Shown: in pieces, positions 18,344-26,819 of the stretch
Layout: each line of letters begins with the position of its first letter
How positions within the stretch are numbered: the stretch's first letter is position 1
Assembly: GCF_000718025.1 (NCBI RefSeq)
Contig: NZ_JODS01000022.1
Span: 1-64,000 of the forward strand
Source of the DNA: Kitasatospora purpeofusca
Lineage (GTDB): Bacteria > Actinomycetota > Actinomycetes > Streptomycetales > Streptomycetaceae
Direction: 5' to 3'
Length of the DNA: 64,000 nt
The notes under the pieces: generated by a model
Seen by the model: only the letters and a program-made list of their open reading frames with translations
Databases searched by the model: none
Told to the model about the DNA's origin: nothing
Program-made: the position numbers and the translations under genes

Positions 18344-19066
18344 ATGACTCGTTCCCCTTACCCCGTCCCGCCCCGAGGAGTGCTGTTGGTGCACGGCGCG
18401 TGGCACACCGGCCATGCCTGGGACGGCGTCGCCGCCGGGCTTCGGGCCCGCGGTGTCACCGTAGCCGTCGCCGAGCTGCACCGCGGGTCGCTGGCGGCCG
18501 ACAAGGCCGCAGCCGAGACCGCACTGGACCAGTTGTCCGGGGGTGGCCCCGCCGTCGCGTGCGGCCACTCCTACGGTGGCGCCGTCATCACGGGCCTTCC
18601 GCCGCACAAGGTCGGACACCTCGTGTACCTCGCCGCGATGATGCCCGACCGCGGCGAGACCGCCCTCGGCCTGCTCGCCGGCGCGCCGCCCACCGATCTG
18701 CGGTCCAGCATGATCGCCGGCCCCGCCGGCACCACCACGATCGACCCGGAGGCCGCGGGCCGGCTGTTCCACGCCCAACTCGACACCGGGGAACGCGCCC
18801 GCTACACCGCCCGGCTCGTCCCCCAGACCATGGCCCCCGGCCATCAGCCGACGACCGACGCCGCCTGGCACCACCGCCCCAGCACCTACGTCGTCTGCAC
18901 CGAGGACCGCGTCGTGCACCCGGACCTGCAACGCCGGTTCGCCACCCGCGCGACCCGCGCGGTGACCTGGCACAGCGACCACGGAGCTTTCGCGTCGCAC
19001 GAGGACGAGACCATCGACCTGCTCCACAGTCTGGCCACCGCGAGCCACCTCGCCCCGGCCCGCTAG
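18344..19066 (+). CDS. alpha/beta-fold hydrolase
   Basis: Predicted 240-aa hydrolase related to the one at 7911. VLLVHGAWHTGHAWDG provides the oxyanion HG motif, and CGHSYGGAVITG supplies the nucleophile Ser in GHSYGG. The acid and His fall in VVCTEDRVVHPD and HSDHGAFASHEDETI. It has no signal peptide. GAGGAG lies 6 bp before ATG at 18344; longer in-frame starts have no ribosome site. A strong hairpin follows 11 bp after the stop. Substrate is unknown. Confidence 0.85.
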   Translation: MTRSPYPVPPRGVLLVHGAWHTGHAWDGVAAGLRARGVTVAVAELHRGSLAADKAAAETALDQLSGGGPAVACGHSYGGAVITGLPPHKVGHLVYLAAMMPDRGETALGLLAGAPPTDLRSSMIAGPAGTTTIDPEAAGRLFHAQLDTGERARYTARLVPQTMAPGHQPTTDAAWHHRPSTYVVCTEDRVVHPDLQRRFATRATRAVTWHSDHGAFASHEDETIDLLHSLATASHLAPAR

Positions 19067-19076
19067 CGCTGTCCGG

Positions 19077-19122
19077 ACCGTGCCGGTCGCAGCCGCTCAG
19101 CAACGGCTGCGACCGGCACGGT
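19077..19122 (+). terminator. perfect 19-bp stem hairpin
   Basis: Arms 19077-19095 and 19104-19122 are perfectly complementary, with an 8-base loop. It begins 11 bp past the hydrolase stop and stands between convergent genes. It lacks a T run, as is common for Streptomyces terminators. It also insulates the following defence-like region from read-through. Confidence 0.75.
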
Positions 19123-19229
19123 CGCCGAGCCGACGAAGCCGACCACAAGCCCGTCGGCCTCTGCGGCAGCGCGTGCACGCCGCTTCGCTCGCACCCGGCA
19201 GGCCCCTGTGCCGTACACCAGGACACGCA

Positions 19230-19895
19230 CTACGCCGTATCCGGCCAGACAGCGAGGGCCGCCGGATCGTGCACCAGGATCTGTCCACGCGAGACAGCAA
19301 CCAGGCGGCGCTCGGTGAGCTCGCGGAGAACCCGTACAACCGACTCCCGGGACGCACCGACCGCTCCTGCCAGTTCCTGCTGGTTGACGGCAAGCCGACG
19401 AGCCGCACCGCCGCCCGGTCCGGGCACTGGCGAACCGTAGTTCCGGGAGAGTCGCGCAAGAACCAGCGCGGTCCGCGCAACCGTCGGCAACGCCCCGAGA
19501 TCCGACCGACCGATGTCGGACTCCCTCAGTCGAACGGCCACGAACCGCAGGACCGCGAGCGCGAACCCGCCGTGCGCTTCCATGAGAGTGATGAACCTCG
19601 GTGCGGCCAGCGCCACCCCCGAGACCGACGCCATCGCCGTCGCTGTCGCGGACCGCGTCTCGCCGTCCACGCATGACAGCTCACCGATCAACTCCCCCGG
19701 GCCACGTATGGCGAGAACGCTGGTGAAGCCGTTCGTCGAGGCCGCAGTGATCTTGACCAATCCGCGCTCCAGGAGAACCACCCGATCCGGGGTCTCACCT
19801 TCCCGTATCAGGACCTCACCACGCCTCCATGACACCTCGTGGCCTGCCGACCTGATCAGGTCCCTCCACTCCGCGGGGAGCGCCGATCCGACCAC
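19230..19895 (-). CDS. Crp/Fnr-family regulator beside a nucleotide cyclase operon
   Basis: Predicted 221-aa regulator with the full Crp layout. The cNMP-binding barrel covers residues about 10-110 and has a phosphate-binding cassette GELSCVDGETRSATATA (residues 71-87) that keeps the Glu (72) and Arg (81) contacting the cyclic phosphate in cNMP-binding members. The dimer helix follows (about 105-140). The winged helix at about 165-210 includes NQQELAGAVGASRESVVRVL. No Cys cluster of the Fnr type is present. The start is GTG at 19895. It is divergent from the effector-cyclase-NTPase operon, with a 32-bp palindrome between them. I infer that it reads a cyclic nucleotide and controls that operon; ligand identity is open. 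Confidence 0.88.
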   Translation of the reverse strand: MVGSALPAEWRDLIRSAGHEVSWRRGEVLIREGETPDRVVLLERGLVKITAASTNGFTSVLAIRGPGELIGELSCVDGETRSATATAMASVSGVALAAPRFITLMEAHGGFALAVLRFVAVRLRESDIGRSDLGALPTVARTALVLARLSRNYGSPVPGPGGGAARRLAVNQQELAGAVGASRESVVRVLRELTERRLVAVSRGQILVHDPAALAVWPDTA

Positions 19896-19928
19896 CTTCC
19901 ACCACCCTTCGCCTCCAAGGTATCCGCT

Positions 19929-19960
19929 CAGCCGTCTGCGTCGTTTGACGCAGACGGCTG
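19929..19960. promoter_or_regulatory. perfect 32-bp palindrome, candidate Crp-type operator
   Basis: Arms 19929-19942 and 19947-19960 are exactly complementary around GTTT. The inner part reads TGCGT-N6-ACGCA (19937-19952), the same geometry as the Crp site TGTGA-N6-TCACA. It lies 34 bp upstream of the Crp-like gene start and 78 bp upstream of the three-TM effector start. An RNA hairpin role is possible, but its place between divergent promoters next to a Crp regulator favours an operator. Confidence 0.65.
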
Positions 19961-20038
19961 CCTCCGAACCGGGGTACCAAGGTCACCGGACAAGTCGTCA
20001 CGCCGGCGAACCCGGACGCCAGTCGAGGGGAGAATCAC

Positions 20039-20608
20039 GTGAGCCTTTCAACCAACGGATCAAACGGTTCTTCGGATTCCGAGAACATGAACGACACCGC
20101 CAGCTCCACCGCGATCGACCGGGCCTGGCGGATCCACGGCTCGCTCTCCGACTCGATAGGCCGGGTGGACGTCAAGGCCGCATTCGCACTGAGCCTCGAA
20201 ACAGCGGCCCTGGTCGCGATCACGAGCGCCGTACGAAGCATGCCGACCGGGCCGTCCCCTCAATGGCGGCACCCGGCCCTTGTCGTGATCCTCTGGCTCA
20301 GCGCGGTACTGGTCGGTTCGGCCCTCCTCTTCGCCGTCGCCGCGGTCGTTCCGCGCATCGGTGCGAACGACTCGACGGACGACTGGCCGAGCAACACCGT
20401 CTACTTCGGCCACCTCAGGCGTTGGCCTGCAGCGGAGTTGGCCGAATCGCTGGCCGAACAGGACCTGCTCCCGGCGCTCAGCAGGCAGCTTGTGGCGCTC
20501 TCCCGCATCGCCTGGGCCAAGCACACAAAGGTGCGTACCTCTCTCGCTCTGGGCGGAATCGGGGTAGCGCTCGCCGGCTTGGCGGCCATGATGAGCTCCA
20601 TGACATAA
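20039..20608 (+). CDS. pycTM: Pycsar-type three-TM effector (DUF5706)
   Basis: Predicted 189-aa membrane protein. After a Ser/Asn-rich start comes the family opening AWRIHGSLSDSIGRVDVKAAF (residues 29-49, given here in two parts of the same stretch). TM1 follows at 47-65, TM2 at 81-104 (ALVVILWLSAVLVGSALLF), then a soluble section with VYFGHLRRWPAAEL and LSRQLVALSRIAWAKHTKV, and TM3 at about 167-185. This order matches DUF5706, the PycTM effector class thought to damage the membrane when bound by cCMP or cUMP. GTG at 20039 follows AGGGGAG at 6 bp. The cyclase gene follows 53 bp on. Role in this strain is inferred from family and neighbours. Confidence 0.82.
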   Translation: MSLSTNGSNGSSDSENMNDTASSTAIDRAWRIHGSLSDSIGRVDVKAAFALSLETAALVAITSAVRSMPTGPSPQWRHPALVVILWLSAVLVGSALLFAVAAVVPRIGANDSTDDWPSNTVYFGHLRRWPAAELAESLAEQDLLPALSRQLVALSRIAWAKHTKVRTSLALGGIGVALAGLAAMMSSMT

Positions 20609-20661
20609 GCAGCCCGAGAACGCCCTGCCCCTCCCGCTCGACGAGAAACGGAGTTCCCTCC

Positions 20662-21489
20662 ATGGACCTCACCGTTCCGGCCCATCCCTGGGACCTGCCT
20701 CCCGAACGCACGGTCTTCGCGACTGACATCAAGGACTTCAGCCGGGCCCCCGAACACCGCCAACCCGCGCTCCGGCTTGCGCTGGACAACGCCCTGGAGT
20801 CCTCGTTCGCGCTGAGCGACCTGGCAACCGAGTGGAAGGAGAGGAACCCGACGAACTTTCAGGACACCGGTGACGGCTGCATCCTCATCCTCCCACCGGC
20901 TCGAACCTGGCGACTGGTGGACCCGCTCATCCGCTTCCTGGACGAGGAACTGCACGAATACGACCGGAGTCGGCAGCGGGACGATCCGCCACTGCTGGTT
21001 CGGGTGAGCGTGCACGTCGGCCCCATGCCCCCGAGCAACCTGGCCGACGCCATCAACGACACGGCGCGGTTCGTCGACTCCGACGCCGTCCGGGCCGGCA
21101 TCGCCGCAGCAGCCGCCCACGGGAGCTACACAGCCCTCGCGCTGTCCGACGAGATGTACCGCAGAGTAGTGCTCGCCCGCCGGAGCAGGCTCATGCAGGA
21201 ACGCGACTTCCTCGAGGTACCCGCTTCCGTTCCGGGAAAGGCCTTCGCCCGATCCGCGTGGATCCACGTACCCCGACTGAGCCCCGACCTGATCGCCCAG
21301 TACGTGGAGCCGAACAAGGCAGCTGCGGTTCAGGACGGAAGCGCCCCCTCCGGAGCGACCGACCCGGGCGCCATCCACCTGTCCGGCAACGTCAACATCA
21401 ACACGATGGCCAACAACATCAACACGCTACGGACGCAGCAGGTCAATCACGCCGGCGCCGCGCCGGCCGAAGGGCAGCCCACCAGGTGA
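20662..21489 (+). CDS. pycC: Pycsar-type class III nucleotide cyclase
   Basis: Predicted 275-aa soluble cyclase. FATDIKDFS (residues 19-27) gives the first metal-binding Asp (22) and FQDTGDGCIL (66-75) the second (Asp71). INDTARFVDS (131-140) supplies the transition-state Asn132 and Arg136 in N-x3-R. So all core class III cyclase residues are visible. The short single-domain form and the adjoining DUF5706 gene point to a pyrimidine cyclase (cCMP or cUMP), though base choice cannot be read with certainty. The tail (about 237-263) carries HLSGNVNINTMANNINTL, an Asn/Ile-rich motif similar to one in the next protein. The TGA overlaps the next gene's GTG, so translation is coupled. Confidence 0.82.
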   Translation: MDLTVPAHPWDLPPERTVFATDIKDFSRAPEHRQPALRLALDNALESSFALSDLATEWKERNPTNFQDTGDGCILILPPARTWRLVDPLIRFLDEELHEYDRSRQRDDPPLLVRVSVHVGPMPPSNLADAINDTARFVDSDAVRAGIAAAAAHGSYTALALSDEMYRRVVLARRSRLMQERDFLEVPASVPGKAFARSAWIHVPRLSPDLIAQYVEPNKAAAVQDGSAPSGATDPGAIHLSGNVNINTMANNINTLRTQQVNHAGAAPAEGQPTR

Positions 21490-23714
21490 GCTCCGAGGCC
21501 CCATGGACACCGGACGACCTGGACAACCTGCTCGCTTCGGTCCCCACTCGAAACCGTGCACGCGAGACCGACATCGAGAGCCGACCCACGCAGTTCGTGC
21601 TGCCCCCACCGTACGACCCTCGTTCCGGACACCCTCCGCAGAACACACCCCCGGCCCGAACCACCAATATCGGTGTACTCGCCAATAGGATCGAGAACTT
21701 CAACCAGGAGACACGCAGGCGCGACGTTCTCGACGGAACAGAGATCGACCGGGCCGGGCTGAGAGACTCCCCGGCCTTCTTCCTTCCGCCGGAGTGGAGT
21801 TCGGCTTGGTCCGCGGGCGCAGAAGCACTCCGGCCGAGCGGAACATGCGGTGTTCTCATCGTCGTGTCACGCCGGGGGTACGGTGTCACGACCTTCGCGC
21901 AGCACCTCGCCGCACGCCATTCAACCGACTCCGTCCTTCTCGACCTGGAGGCCGACTGGAGTCATCCATCAGTCGGACGGCTCCCGATCGAACCCCGTCA
22001 CACCCTTCTGCTGGAACTGAAGGACCCCGAAACCGATCGGTTCGACAGCGGCTTCATGCACCATCTGGCGAGTTACGCGGGGAAGCTGCGCCAGTGCGGA
22101 TCCCGCCTGATCCTGACCGTCACGACCGAGCTGCTGAAGGGTCATCACCCGCCCTCCGGAGCGGGGATCGAGGTCGTTCGTCTGACGGCGCCGCCCGATG
22201 CGCAACAGCTCGTCGAGCACCGTCTGAAGGCGAAAGGCCATGCTTCGCTGGTCCAGTACGTCCGATCGACGAGCGCCAGGAATTCGATTCGGGGGCGTGA
22301 CGCGGTCGAGGCCGTTCGGTGCGTGGAGACGGTCCTCCAGCAGTGGAGTGCGCACCAGCGGCAACGGACCGGCCCCGGTGACAGTTCCACTCCCGGCCTC
22401 ATCGCCCGTCCTGTCAGGGTGGAACACCTGGCGTCCCAGACGGCTCCTCCCGACGGCCTCCAGAGCGAGATCGAGCTGGCACTGGCCGACTGGCGGGCCG
22501 ACTTCGACGTTCTCTTCGGCGACCCCGGCGAGCGCCCGGTCGCCGAGAAGAGTCCGCTCTCGCTTTCGGACCGCTGCCTGCTGCTCACGCTGGCCGTCCA
22601 CCGAGTCGCACCGGCTTCGGTCATCGGAGCGGACGCCCATGCTCTGGAAGCGGCCGTCGTAACGGAATCCGGGGGACCGCGACCGGTGAGTTCGCCCAGC
22701 CTGGGCACGATCTTCGCCCGGCGAGGTCTACGCCCCCGTCTCGCTGCCATGTCCGCCGAAGTGGACCCGCAGGACCGGGTCACGTTCGACCGGCCCGGCT
22801 ACGCAGAGGCCGTCATCGACTACGCCTGGGACAACTTCCCCCCGCTTCGCGACGTACTGCTCGCGTGGCTGGTACATCTGCCGATCCGTTCCCGGGCGGA
22901 GGCGGACCCGGCTCCGCGGGCGTTGTCCGCACTGATCCTCAGACACGGCAAGGCGGAACACCTGGACAAGGTGAAGGATCTGACCGTCGACGCCAACCGC
23001 GCGAGCCTCCTTGTGGACGTCACCGAACAGGTGCTCGCGGACGAGCACATGAGCGGCACCGCCTGGCGGCTGCTCACGAAGTGGGCGAAGCAGGGGAAGC
23101 CGTTGCGTGCGGTGGTCGCCGACGTCTGCCGGCGAGTCCTCACCTCGGCGGACAGCACACCGAGAGCCCGCCGACTGGCGATGACGCGGGTTCGCAACCT
23201 CGTTCAGACGGACGACCTCGACATCCGAGCACAAGTACTGGACATCCTCGACGGCCTCGCCGGGACGACCGATACGCGCCCGCTGCTGGTCCGCGAGGTG
23301 GACAACTGGTTGGTGAAGGACTGGCCGCCGTCGGCCGGGCGGCTGGCCCTGCTCGCCCTGATGAGTTGCACGGATGCCAGGCTGCCATGGCTGCTCGGCG
23401 CGAACTCCCCGTTCGAGGACACTCAACTCCGCCGTGGGCTGCAAGACTTGTTCGGCAACCTCGCGGACTCGGCCGAGGCCGTTGCTCGCACCACGGCCTG
23501 GCTGCGCGCCAGGGCCGCGGACCCGGCCGCAGCCGACATCGTCGCCGGCCGGGTCGCGCCGTCACTGCGCGGCCGCTCCCGAGCGCCTGCGGTCGTGGAA
23601 CTGTTGCAGGCGCTGCGCGAGACCGTCCTTCCGGACGGCAGCCGGGCCAGCGACCTGCTGTTCGAGCGGATCGCGCCCGAGGCTGCCTCCGATCCGAGCC
23701 TGTCGAACCGGTAG
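21486..23714 (+). CDS. large STAND-like protein with degenerate P-loop, Pycsar-associated
   Basis: Predicted 742-aa protein. The GTG start overlaps the cyclase stop by 4 bp (GTGA). Residues 1-80 are disordered-looking and contain TTNIGVLANRIENF (59-72), similar to the cyclase tail. A Rossmann-like NTPase region follows: VLIVVSRRGYGVTTFAQHLA (123-142) resembles Walker A, but Val replaces the catalytic Lys; strands HTLLLELKD and RLILTVTTELL look like Walker B and sensor strands. The C-terminal 350 residues are helical, possibly HEAT-like or armadillo-like, without clear motifs. I do not recognise a named family. It may be a sensor or scaffold that regulates the cyclase; that is inference from order and coupling. 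Confidence 0.75.
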   Translation: MSSEAPWTPDDLDNLLASVPTRNRARETDIESRPTQFVLPPPYDPRSGHPPQNTPPARTTNIGVLANRIENFNQETRRRDVLDGTEIDRAGLRDSPAFFLPPEWSSAWSAGAEALRPSGTCGVLIVVSRRGYGVTTFAQHLAARHSTDSVLLDLEADWSHPSVGRLPIEPRHTLLLELKDPETDRFDSGFMHHLASYAGKLRQCGSRLILTVTTELLKGHHPPSGAGIEVVRLTAPPDAQQLVEHRLKAKGHASLVQYVRSTSARNSIRGRDAVEAVRCVETVLQQWSAHQRQRTGPGDSSTPGLIARPVRVEHLASQTAPPDGLQSEIELALADWRADFDVLFGDPGERPVAEKSPLSLSDRCLLLTLAVHRVAPASVIGADAHALEAAVVTESGGPRPVSSPSLGTIFARRGLRPRLAAMSAEVDPQDRVTFDRPGYAEAVIDYAWDNFPPLRDVLLAWLVHLPIRSRAEADPAPRALSALILRHGKAEHLDKVKDLTVDANRASLLVDVTEQVLADEHMSGTAWRLLTKWAKQGKPLRAVVADVCRRVLTSADSTPRARRLAMTRVRNLVQTDDLDIRAQVLDILDGLAGTTDTRPLLVREVDNWLVKDWPPSAGRLALLALMSCTDARLPWLLGANSPFEDTQLRRGLQDLFGNLADSAEAVARTTAWLRARAADPAAADIVAGRVAPSLRGRSRAPAVVELLQALRETVLPDGSRASDLLFERIAPEAASDPSLSNR

Positions 23715-23741
23715 CGCACGTCGGTGACGGGCGGGACCTGA

Positions 23742-24416
23742 TCACCGCTGGTCCACGGCCGGCGACAGGCCTGCGGTGCGCGCGGCGACGCCCGCCTGGA
23801 CGGCGAAGAGGCGGTCCCGCGCTTGCTGGTCGAGCATGTGGAAGTGGCCGTGCGCCTCGAGGGTGACGAAGCCGTGAACCGTGGCCCAGGCCAGCATCAG
23901 GGCTTCCGCCGGGTCCGGCACCAGCGAGCTGCCGAGCCGGCCGCGCTCGGCCGTGTCGGCGACGAGTTCGGCCATGTGATCCATCGCCCGTTGACCGGCC
24001 GCCACGGTCGGCCCGTCCGGCGGGGCCGCGTACCCGGGTACGGGGGAGCCGAAGATGAGGGCGAAGCGCTCCGGATTCCGCTGCGCCCAGGTGCGGTAGG
24101 CAGTGCAGGTGGCCCCGAAGCGGCCGTCCAGGTCGTCCGGCGGCACGGTCCCGCGGGTTGCCGTCAAGGCGTCCGACAGGCTGTCGTAGGAGTCGGCGAC
24201 CAGGGCGGTGAGCAGCTCGTCCCGGTCGGCGAAGTAGCGGTACAGGGCGGGCGGGGTCATCCCCATGCTGCGGGCGATGTCGGTGAAGCGGAGGTTCGCG
24301 GCGCCGCGCTCGACGATCAGGGTCAGGGCCGCGCGCTTGATCTCCTCCACGGTGTCGGCGCGCAGCCGTTCGCGGCGGCTCAGCTGCCCGCTCTCGTCGG
24401 TCGACCCATCCGTCAT
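23742..24416 (-). CDS. TetR-family repressor of the adjacent MMPL exporter
   Basis: Predicted 224-aa regulator. RRERLRADTVEEIKRAALTL leads to the helix-turn-helix FTDIARSMGMTPPALYRYF (residues about 44-62), then ADRDELLTALV, a clear TetR domain. The C-terminal domain includes YRTWAQRNPERFALIFGSP, a pattern of the WHG-type TetR C-terminal domain. It is divergent from the MMPL exporter at 24558, and the 140 bp between hold a long palindrome. It probably represses both genes and is released by an exported lipophilic molecule or drug. Confidence 0.87.
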   Translation of the reverse strand: MTDGSTDESGQLSRRERLRADTVEEIKRAALTLIVERGAANLRFTDIARSMGMTPPALYRYFADRDELLTALVADSYDSLSDALTATRGTVPPDDLDGRFGATCTAYRTWAQRNPERFALIFGSPVPGYAAPPDGPTVAAGQRAMDHMAELVADTAERGRLGSSLVPDPAEALMLAWATVHGFVTLEAHGHFHMLDQQARDRLFAVQAGVAARTAGLSPAVDQR

Positions 24417-24478
24417 CGCATCTCCGTCCGCCCGCCGTACCAGTCACCGCGTTGACAATCCGTGCCCACCGAGGGGAA

Positions 24479-24514
24479 CGTTACGCTTCATCATGTGCGT
24501 TATGAAGCGTAACG
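24479..24514. promoter_or_regulatory. 36-bp palindromic operator of the TetR/MMPL pair
   Basis: Arms 24479-24491 and 24502-24514 are perfect 13-bp inverted repeats with a 10-bp centre. A nested dyad GCGTTA-N7-TAACGC lies at its right side (24498-24516). It stands between divergent TetR and MMPL genes. A TTGACA hexamer lies just upstream (24452-24457), but no matching -10 box is clear. Confidence 0.7.
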
Positions 24515-24557
24515 CATTGTCTGGGGGCGGAGCCCCTGACGACGCACGGAGGACCAC

Positions 24558-26813
24558 ATGTCCCAGGGACTGCGCGACGGCCGGCGGACAGCCGCCGGCG
24601 AGAGCGGGTCACACCGGCCCGGCCCCCTCGGCCGCACAGCCGGTTGGAGCTTCCGGAACCGGGGCCGCACGGTGCTGCTCTGGCTGCTCGCCGCCGGCGC
24701 GGCCTTCGGCCTCTCGGCCGGCCTCGGCGCCAAGTACAGCGCCGACTACAGCGCGCCCGGCTCGGACTCCAAGCAGGCCCAGCAGTTGCTGACACGGGAC
24801 TTCCCCGGGCTGGGCGGTGAGTCGATCAGCCTGGTGCTGACCGCGGACGGCAGCGTGACCGACGCCGCCACCCGTGACCGGGTCAAGGACCTGCTCGCCC
24901 GGATGGCGGAGGTTCCGCACATCAGCGGCATCGACGACCCGTACGGCCCGCGCGGCAAGGTGTCGGCGGACGGCCGCACCGCCCTCGGGCAGATCCACCT
25001 GGACGTCGCCGTCGCACCCGACATGCCGAAGGCGGACACCCGGCGGCTGCTCGACCTCGCCCGCCCCGTCGACGGCGGCCTGCGCGTCCACCTCGGCGGC
25101 ATGACGGTCCAGCAGGCCGAGCAGGGCGCGATCGGCTCGGAGGCCATCGGCATCGCGGCCGCCGCCGTGATCCTGGTGATCACCTTCGGCTCGGTCGTGG
25201 CCGCCGGCCTGCCGATGCTCACCGCGCTCGGCGGGCTCGCGGTCAGCGCCACCCTGCTGCCGGTCCTCGCCGCGATCATGCCGGTCCCGGACTGGTCCAC
25301 CTCGCTCGCCGCGATGCTGGGCATCGGCGTCGGCATCGACTACGCGCTGCTGCTGGTCACCCGGTTCCGCGAGTGGCGCGCCGAGGGGCTCGAACCCGAG
25401 GCCGCCACGGTCGCCGCGCTGGACACCGCGGGTCGCGCGGTCGTGGTCGCCGGAACGACCGTGGTGGTCAGCATGCTCGGGCTGTTCGCGATGGGTCTGT
25501 CGTTCATGCGCGGCGCCGCGGTCTCGGCGATCCTCTCCGTGCTCGTCGTGATCGCCGCGTCCACCACGCTCTTCCCCGCCCTGCTCGGCTACCTCGGCCG
25601 ACACATCGAGCGCCTCCGACTGCCCCTGCCCCGGCGCCGCACCACCCGGGGCGGGAGCCCGGTGGGCGCCGGCTGGCTGCGCTGGAGCAGGCTCGTCGAG
25701 CGTTACCGCGTCCTCGGTGCCGTCACCGGCGTCGTCGTCCTGCTGGCGCTCGCGGCACCGTTCCTGGGCGTGCGCTTCGGCTTCCCGGACGCGGGCAACG
25801 ACCCCGCCGGGCGCTCGAACCGGCTGGCGTACGACACGGTGGCCGCCGGCTTCGGACCGGGCAGCAACGGACCGCTGGTCCTGGTCGCCGAGTTGGCGCC
25901 GGGCACCCCCGCCGACGCGACAGCCGCGCTGCCCGCCGCGCTGAAGGCGGTGCCCGGCGTCACGGCGGTGACCCCTCCGGTGCCCGGCACCGACGGCCGT
26001 TCAGTTCTGCTCACCGTCGTCCCGGACAGCGGTCCGCAGTCCAGCGCCACCAAGTCCCTGGTCCGCGACCTCCGCGACCACGTCGTCCCGGGTGCGGTCG
26101 GCCCCGGCGTCCGGGTGCACGTCGGCGGGGCGACCGCGAGCGCGATCGACAGCACCGACAACATCTCCCGTCGCATCCCGCTGCTGGTCGGCGGCGTGGT
26201 CACGGTGTCGATGCTCCTGCTCCTGGTGGCCTTCCGCAGCCTCGCCGTCGCCCTCAAGGCCGCGGTGATGAACCTGCTCTCCGTCGAAGCCGCGTACGGC
26301 GTGGTCGCGCTCGTCCTCGAAGGCGGCACCGCCGGCCGATTGATCGGCATCGACAGCCCCACCCCGCTGCCGGCCTTCGTTCCCGTGCTGACCTTCGCCG
26401 TCCTGTTCGGCCTCTCGATGGACTACGAGGTCTTCCTGGTGAGCCGGATGCGCGAGGCCTGGCTCCGCAGCAACGACAACGCCGAGTCCATCGTCAGCGG
26501 ACTGGCGGGCACCGCACGGGTCATCACCGCAGCTGCGGCCATCATGGTCGCCGTGTTCGCGGCCTTCGTCCCGTCCCCCGACCTGCCGATCAAGGTCATC
26601 GGCGTCGGCATGGGCTCGGCCATCCTGATCGACGCCACGCTCGTCCGACTGCTGCTGGTACCGGCCGTGATGCACCTGCTCGGCCGCGGCAACTGGTGGC
26701 TGCCCACCTGGCTGGACCGCCGTCTCCCCCACCTCCACGTCGAAGGCCACACGGAGCACTACCAGCCGAAGCCCACCCCCGAGGCACCCCGCCCCGTGGC
26801 GGCGGTCCGGTAG
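24558..26813 (+). CDS. MMPL-family RND-type exporter
   Basis: Predicted 751-aa polytopic membrane protein. N-terminal TM1 (TVLLWLLAAGAAFGLSAGL) is followed by a periplasm-side-like domain with FPGLGGESISLVLTADG. Then come five TMs that include GIGVGIDYALLLVTRFREW, a second soluble domain (about 395-530) and another TM set with GLSMDYEVFLVSRMREAW. The two (G/S)xDYxxxLVxR repeats are the MMPL signature. ATG at 24558 follows GGAGGACC. Family members use proton motive force to move lipids, polyketides or antibiotics; substrate here is unknown. It is under the divergent TetR gene and ends in a strong hairpin. Confidence 0.88.
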   Translation: MSQGLRDGRRTAAGESGSHRPGPLGRTAGWSFRNRGRTVLLWLLAAGAAFGLSAGLGAKYSADYSAPGSDSKQAQQLLTRDFPGLGGESISLVLTADGSVTDAATRDRVKDLLARMAEVPHISGIDDPYGPRGKVSADGRTALGQIHLDVAVAPDMPKADTRRLLDLARPVDGGLRVHLGGMTVQQAEQGAIGSEAIGIAAAAVILVITFGSVVAAGLPMLTALGGLAVSATLLPVLAAIMPVPDWSTSLAAMLGIGVGIDYALLLVTRFREWRAEGLEPEAATVAALDTAGRAVVVAGTTVVVSMLGLFAMGLSFMRGAAVSAILSVLVVIAASTTLFPALLGYLGRHIERLRLPLPRRRTTRGGSPVGAGWLRWSRLVERYRVLGAVTGVVVLLALAAPFLGVRFGFPDAGNDPAGRSNRLAYDTVAAGFGPGSNGPLVLVAELAPGTPADATAALPAALKAVPGVTAVTPPVPGTDGRSVLLTVVPDSGPQSSATKSLVRDLRDHVVPGAVGPGVRVHVGGATASAIDSTDNISRRIPLLVGGVVTVSMLLLLVAFRSLAVALKAAVMNLLSVEAAYGVVALVLEGGTAGRLIGIDSPTPLPAFVPVLTFAVLFGLSMDYEVFLVSRMREAWLRSNDNAESIVSGLAGTARVITAAAAIMVAVFAAFVPSPDLPIKVIGVGMGSAILIDATLVRLLLVPAVMHLLGRGNWWLPTWLDRRLPHLHVEGHTEHYQPKPTPEAPRPVAAVR

Positions 26814-26819
26814 CGGCAA

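Noticed and set aside
19097..19480. Extra small gene overlapping the hairpin and the 3' end of the Crp-like gene
   Set aside because: It is a shadow frame of the Crp gene without a ribosome site and reads through the perfect terminator hairpin.
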